Below, piece by piece: positions 63,337 to 64,000 of a stretch of DNA of 64,000 bases (within the stretch, counting starts at the first letter, position 1; each line of letters opens with the position of its first letter). Location of the stretch: positions 1 through 64,000 of the forward strand of contig CANOHY010000001.1 in NCBI GenBank assembly GCA_947565915.1, read 5' to 3'. The translations under genes and the position numbers were made by a program. The notes below the pieces were generated by a model, which was given only the letters and a program-made list of their open reading frames with translations, searched no databases and had not been told where the DNA came from. The DNA is from an uncultured Eggerthellaceae bacterium (GTDB taxonomy: Bacteria > Actinomycetota > Coriobacteriia > Coriobacteriales > Eggerthellaceae).

Positions 63337-64000
63337 CTATACCCCCGCTCTCAACAAGCCGTATTCGATGGAATCAACGAGCGCATTCCATGATGCCTCG
63401 ATGATGTTCTCGGAAACCGCAGTGGACCCCCAGGTGCCCTTATCGTCGCGCGTGGTGATAACGACGCGCGTGATGGCATCGGTGCCGGTGCTCTCGTCGA
63501 GCAAGCGCACCTTGAAGTCGATGAGCATCATGTCCTCTACCTGCGGATACGACGACGCCAAGGCCAGATGCAGAGCATTGTCGAGGGCACCGACCGGGCC
63601 CACGCCTTCACCCGTTGCCACAAAGCGCGTATCGCCCACGCGCACCTTTATCGTAGCCTCGCTTTGGGCATCCTTCGCAAGCGCGCCCGTATCCTCGCGG
63701 TCATCCACGATCACGCGGAAGCTCTCCAAGATGAAATGCGGTTTCGCACGGCCGAGCTTTCGTTCGATCAACAGGGCAAGAGAGCCGTCGGCCATCTCGT
63801 AGGAGTAGCCCGACGCCTCGCGCTGCTTCACCTCGTCCAGCACGCGCTGCAGCAAATCGGGATTGCCATCCAGCTCGTATCCGAGCGCCGAGGCCTTGGC
63901 CAGAAGCGACGCCTTGCCGGCCAGCTCGCTAATAACAAGGCGAGAGCGATTGCCCACCACCTCGGGCTCGATATGCTCGTAAGCTTTAGGGAAGCGCGCA
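63337..64000 (-). CDS. cimA: Citramalate synthase, C-terminal part (5' end outside window)
   Basis: The frame is open to the right edge, so the start and the HMGL-like TIM barrel are missing. What is seen is the linker YEHIEPEVVGNRSRLVISELAGKASLL, typical of the citramalate synthase/2-isopropylmalate synthase-like CimA type, followed by the LeuA-dimer regulatory domain (GVGPVGALDNALHLAL, TDAITRVVITTRDD, WGSTAVSENIIEASWNAL). The enzyme condenses pyruvate and acetyl-CoA for isoleucine synthesis. Confidence 0.9.
   Translation of the reverse strand, partial: ARFPKAYEHIEPEVVGNRSRLVISELAGKASLLAKASALGYELDGNPDLLQRVLDEVKQREASGYSYEMADGSLALLIERKLGRAKPHFILESFRVIVDDREDTGALAKDAQSEATIKVRVGDTRFVATGEGVGPVGALDNALHLALASSYPQVEDMMLIDFKVRLLDESTGTDAITRVVITTRDDKGTWGSTAVSENIIEASWNALVDSIEYGLLRAGV

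Overview
The window is a contiguous piece of a high-GC (about 60% by eye) bacterial chromosome. Gene content, gene order (rpsA next to coaE and uvrB), actinobacterial-style promoters and LPXTG/SipW-type surface proteins suggest a gut or oral actinobacterium of the class Coriobacteriia (Eggerthellales-like). That assignment is inference from overall resemblance; no rRNA gene is present to confirm it. I see no tRNA, rRNA, CRISPR array, transposase or phage gene.

Region by region. (1) 1-8404, all on the minus strand: an exported-fibre locus. It encodes a pilin-like Cna-B-type protein, two small proteins resembling SipW-dependent (TasA/CalY-like) substrates, an LPXTG protein, a MucBP-like membrane protein, an ER-type signal peptidase (SipW), a coiled-coil protein, a bacterial-type signal peptidase I with an unusual coiled-coil N-terminus, and the start of a large surface protein with about ten His-x-His/Cys repeats that runs off the left edge. 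(2) 8405-16544: two class A penicillin-binding proteins flanking a U32 family protein and a small lipoprotein. (3) 16619-23964: a complete arginine block transcribed argC-J-B-D-G-H, divergent from a glutamate-cysteine ligase-like gene. (4) 25400-35745: map, pheST, recN, dtd, uvrB and a small orphan gene that sits behind a LexA-like SOS box. (5) 35988-41808: coaE, rpsA, a lipoprotein, the ammonium pair amt-glnK with a GlnR-like site, and a GNAT acetyltransferase. (6) 41999-53153: one long tightly packed minus-strand run ruvX-mltG-aroE-aroC-aroK-aroB-aroQ::M24 peptidase-efp-asp23-nusB-xseB-dxs, which joins the shikimate pathway to translation, cell-wall and isoprenoid genes. It includes a natural fusion of type II dehydroquinase with a metallopeptidase. 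(7) 53260-64000: an 898-residue TPR-type protein of unknown function, guaB, an M18 aminopeptidase, a phosphodiesterase, a zinc-ribbon/SPOR membrane protein, a Nudix hydrolase, a cysteine hydrolase, a YerC-type regulator and the 3' end of citramalate synthase.

Intergenic DNA is rich in inverted repeats. Two dispersed elements share a core but carry different self-complementary arms. A 149-bp tandem repeat with inverted copies of a 17-bp motif overlaps the end of guaB. Several DNA-repair genes (recN, ruvX, perhaps uvrB) have a -10 box only 6-7 bases from the start codon, the layout of leaderless mRNAs.

The best candidates for something little described are the dual-signal-peptidase fibre locus with the His/Cys-repeat protein, the AroQ-M24 fusion, the SOS-box orphan and the same-core/different-stem repeats.
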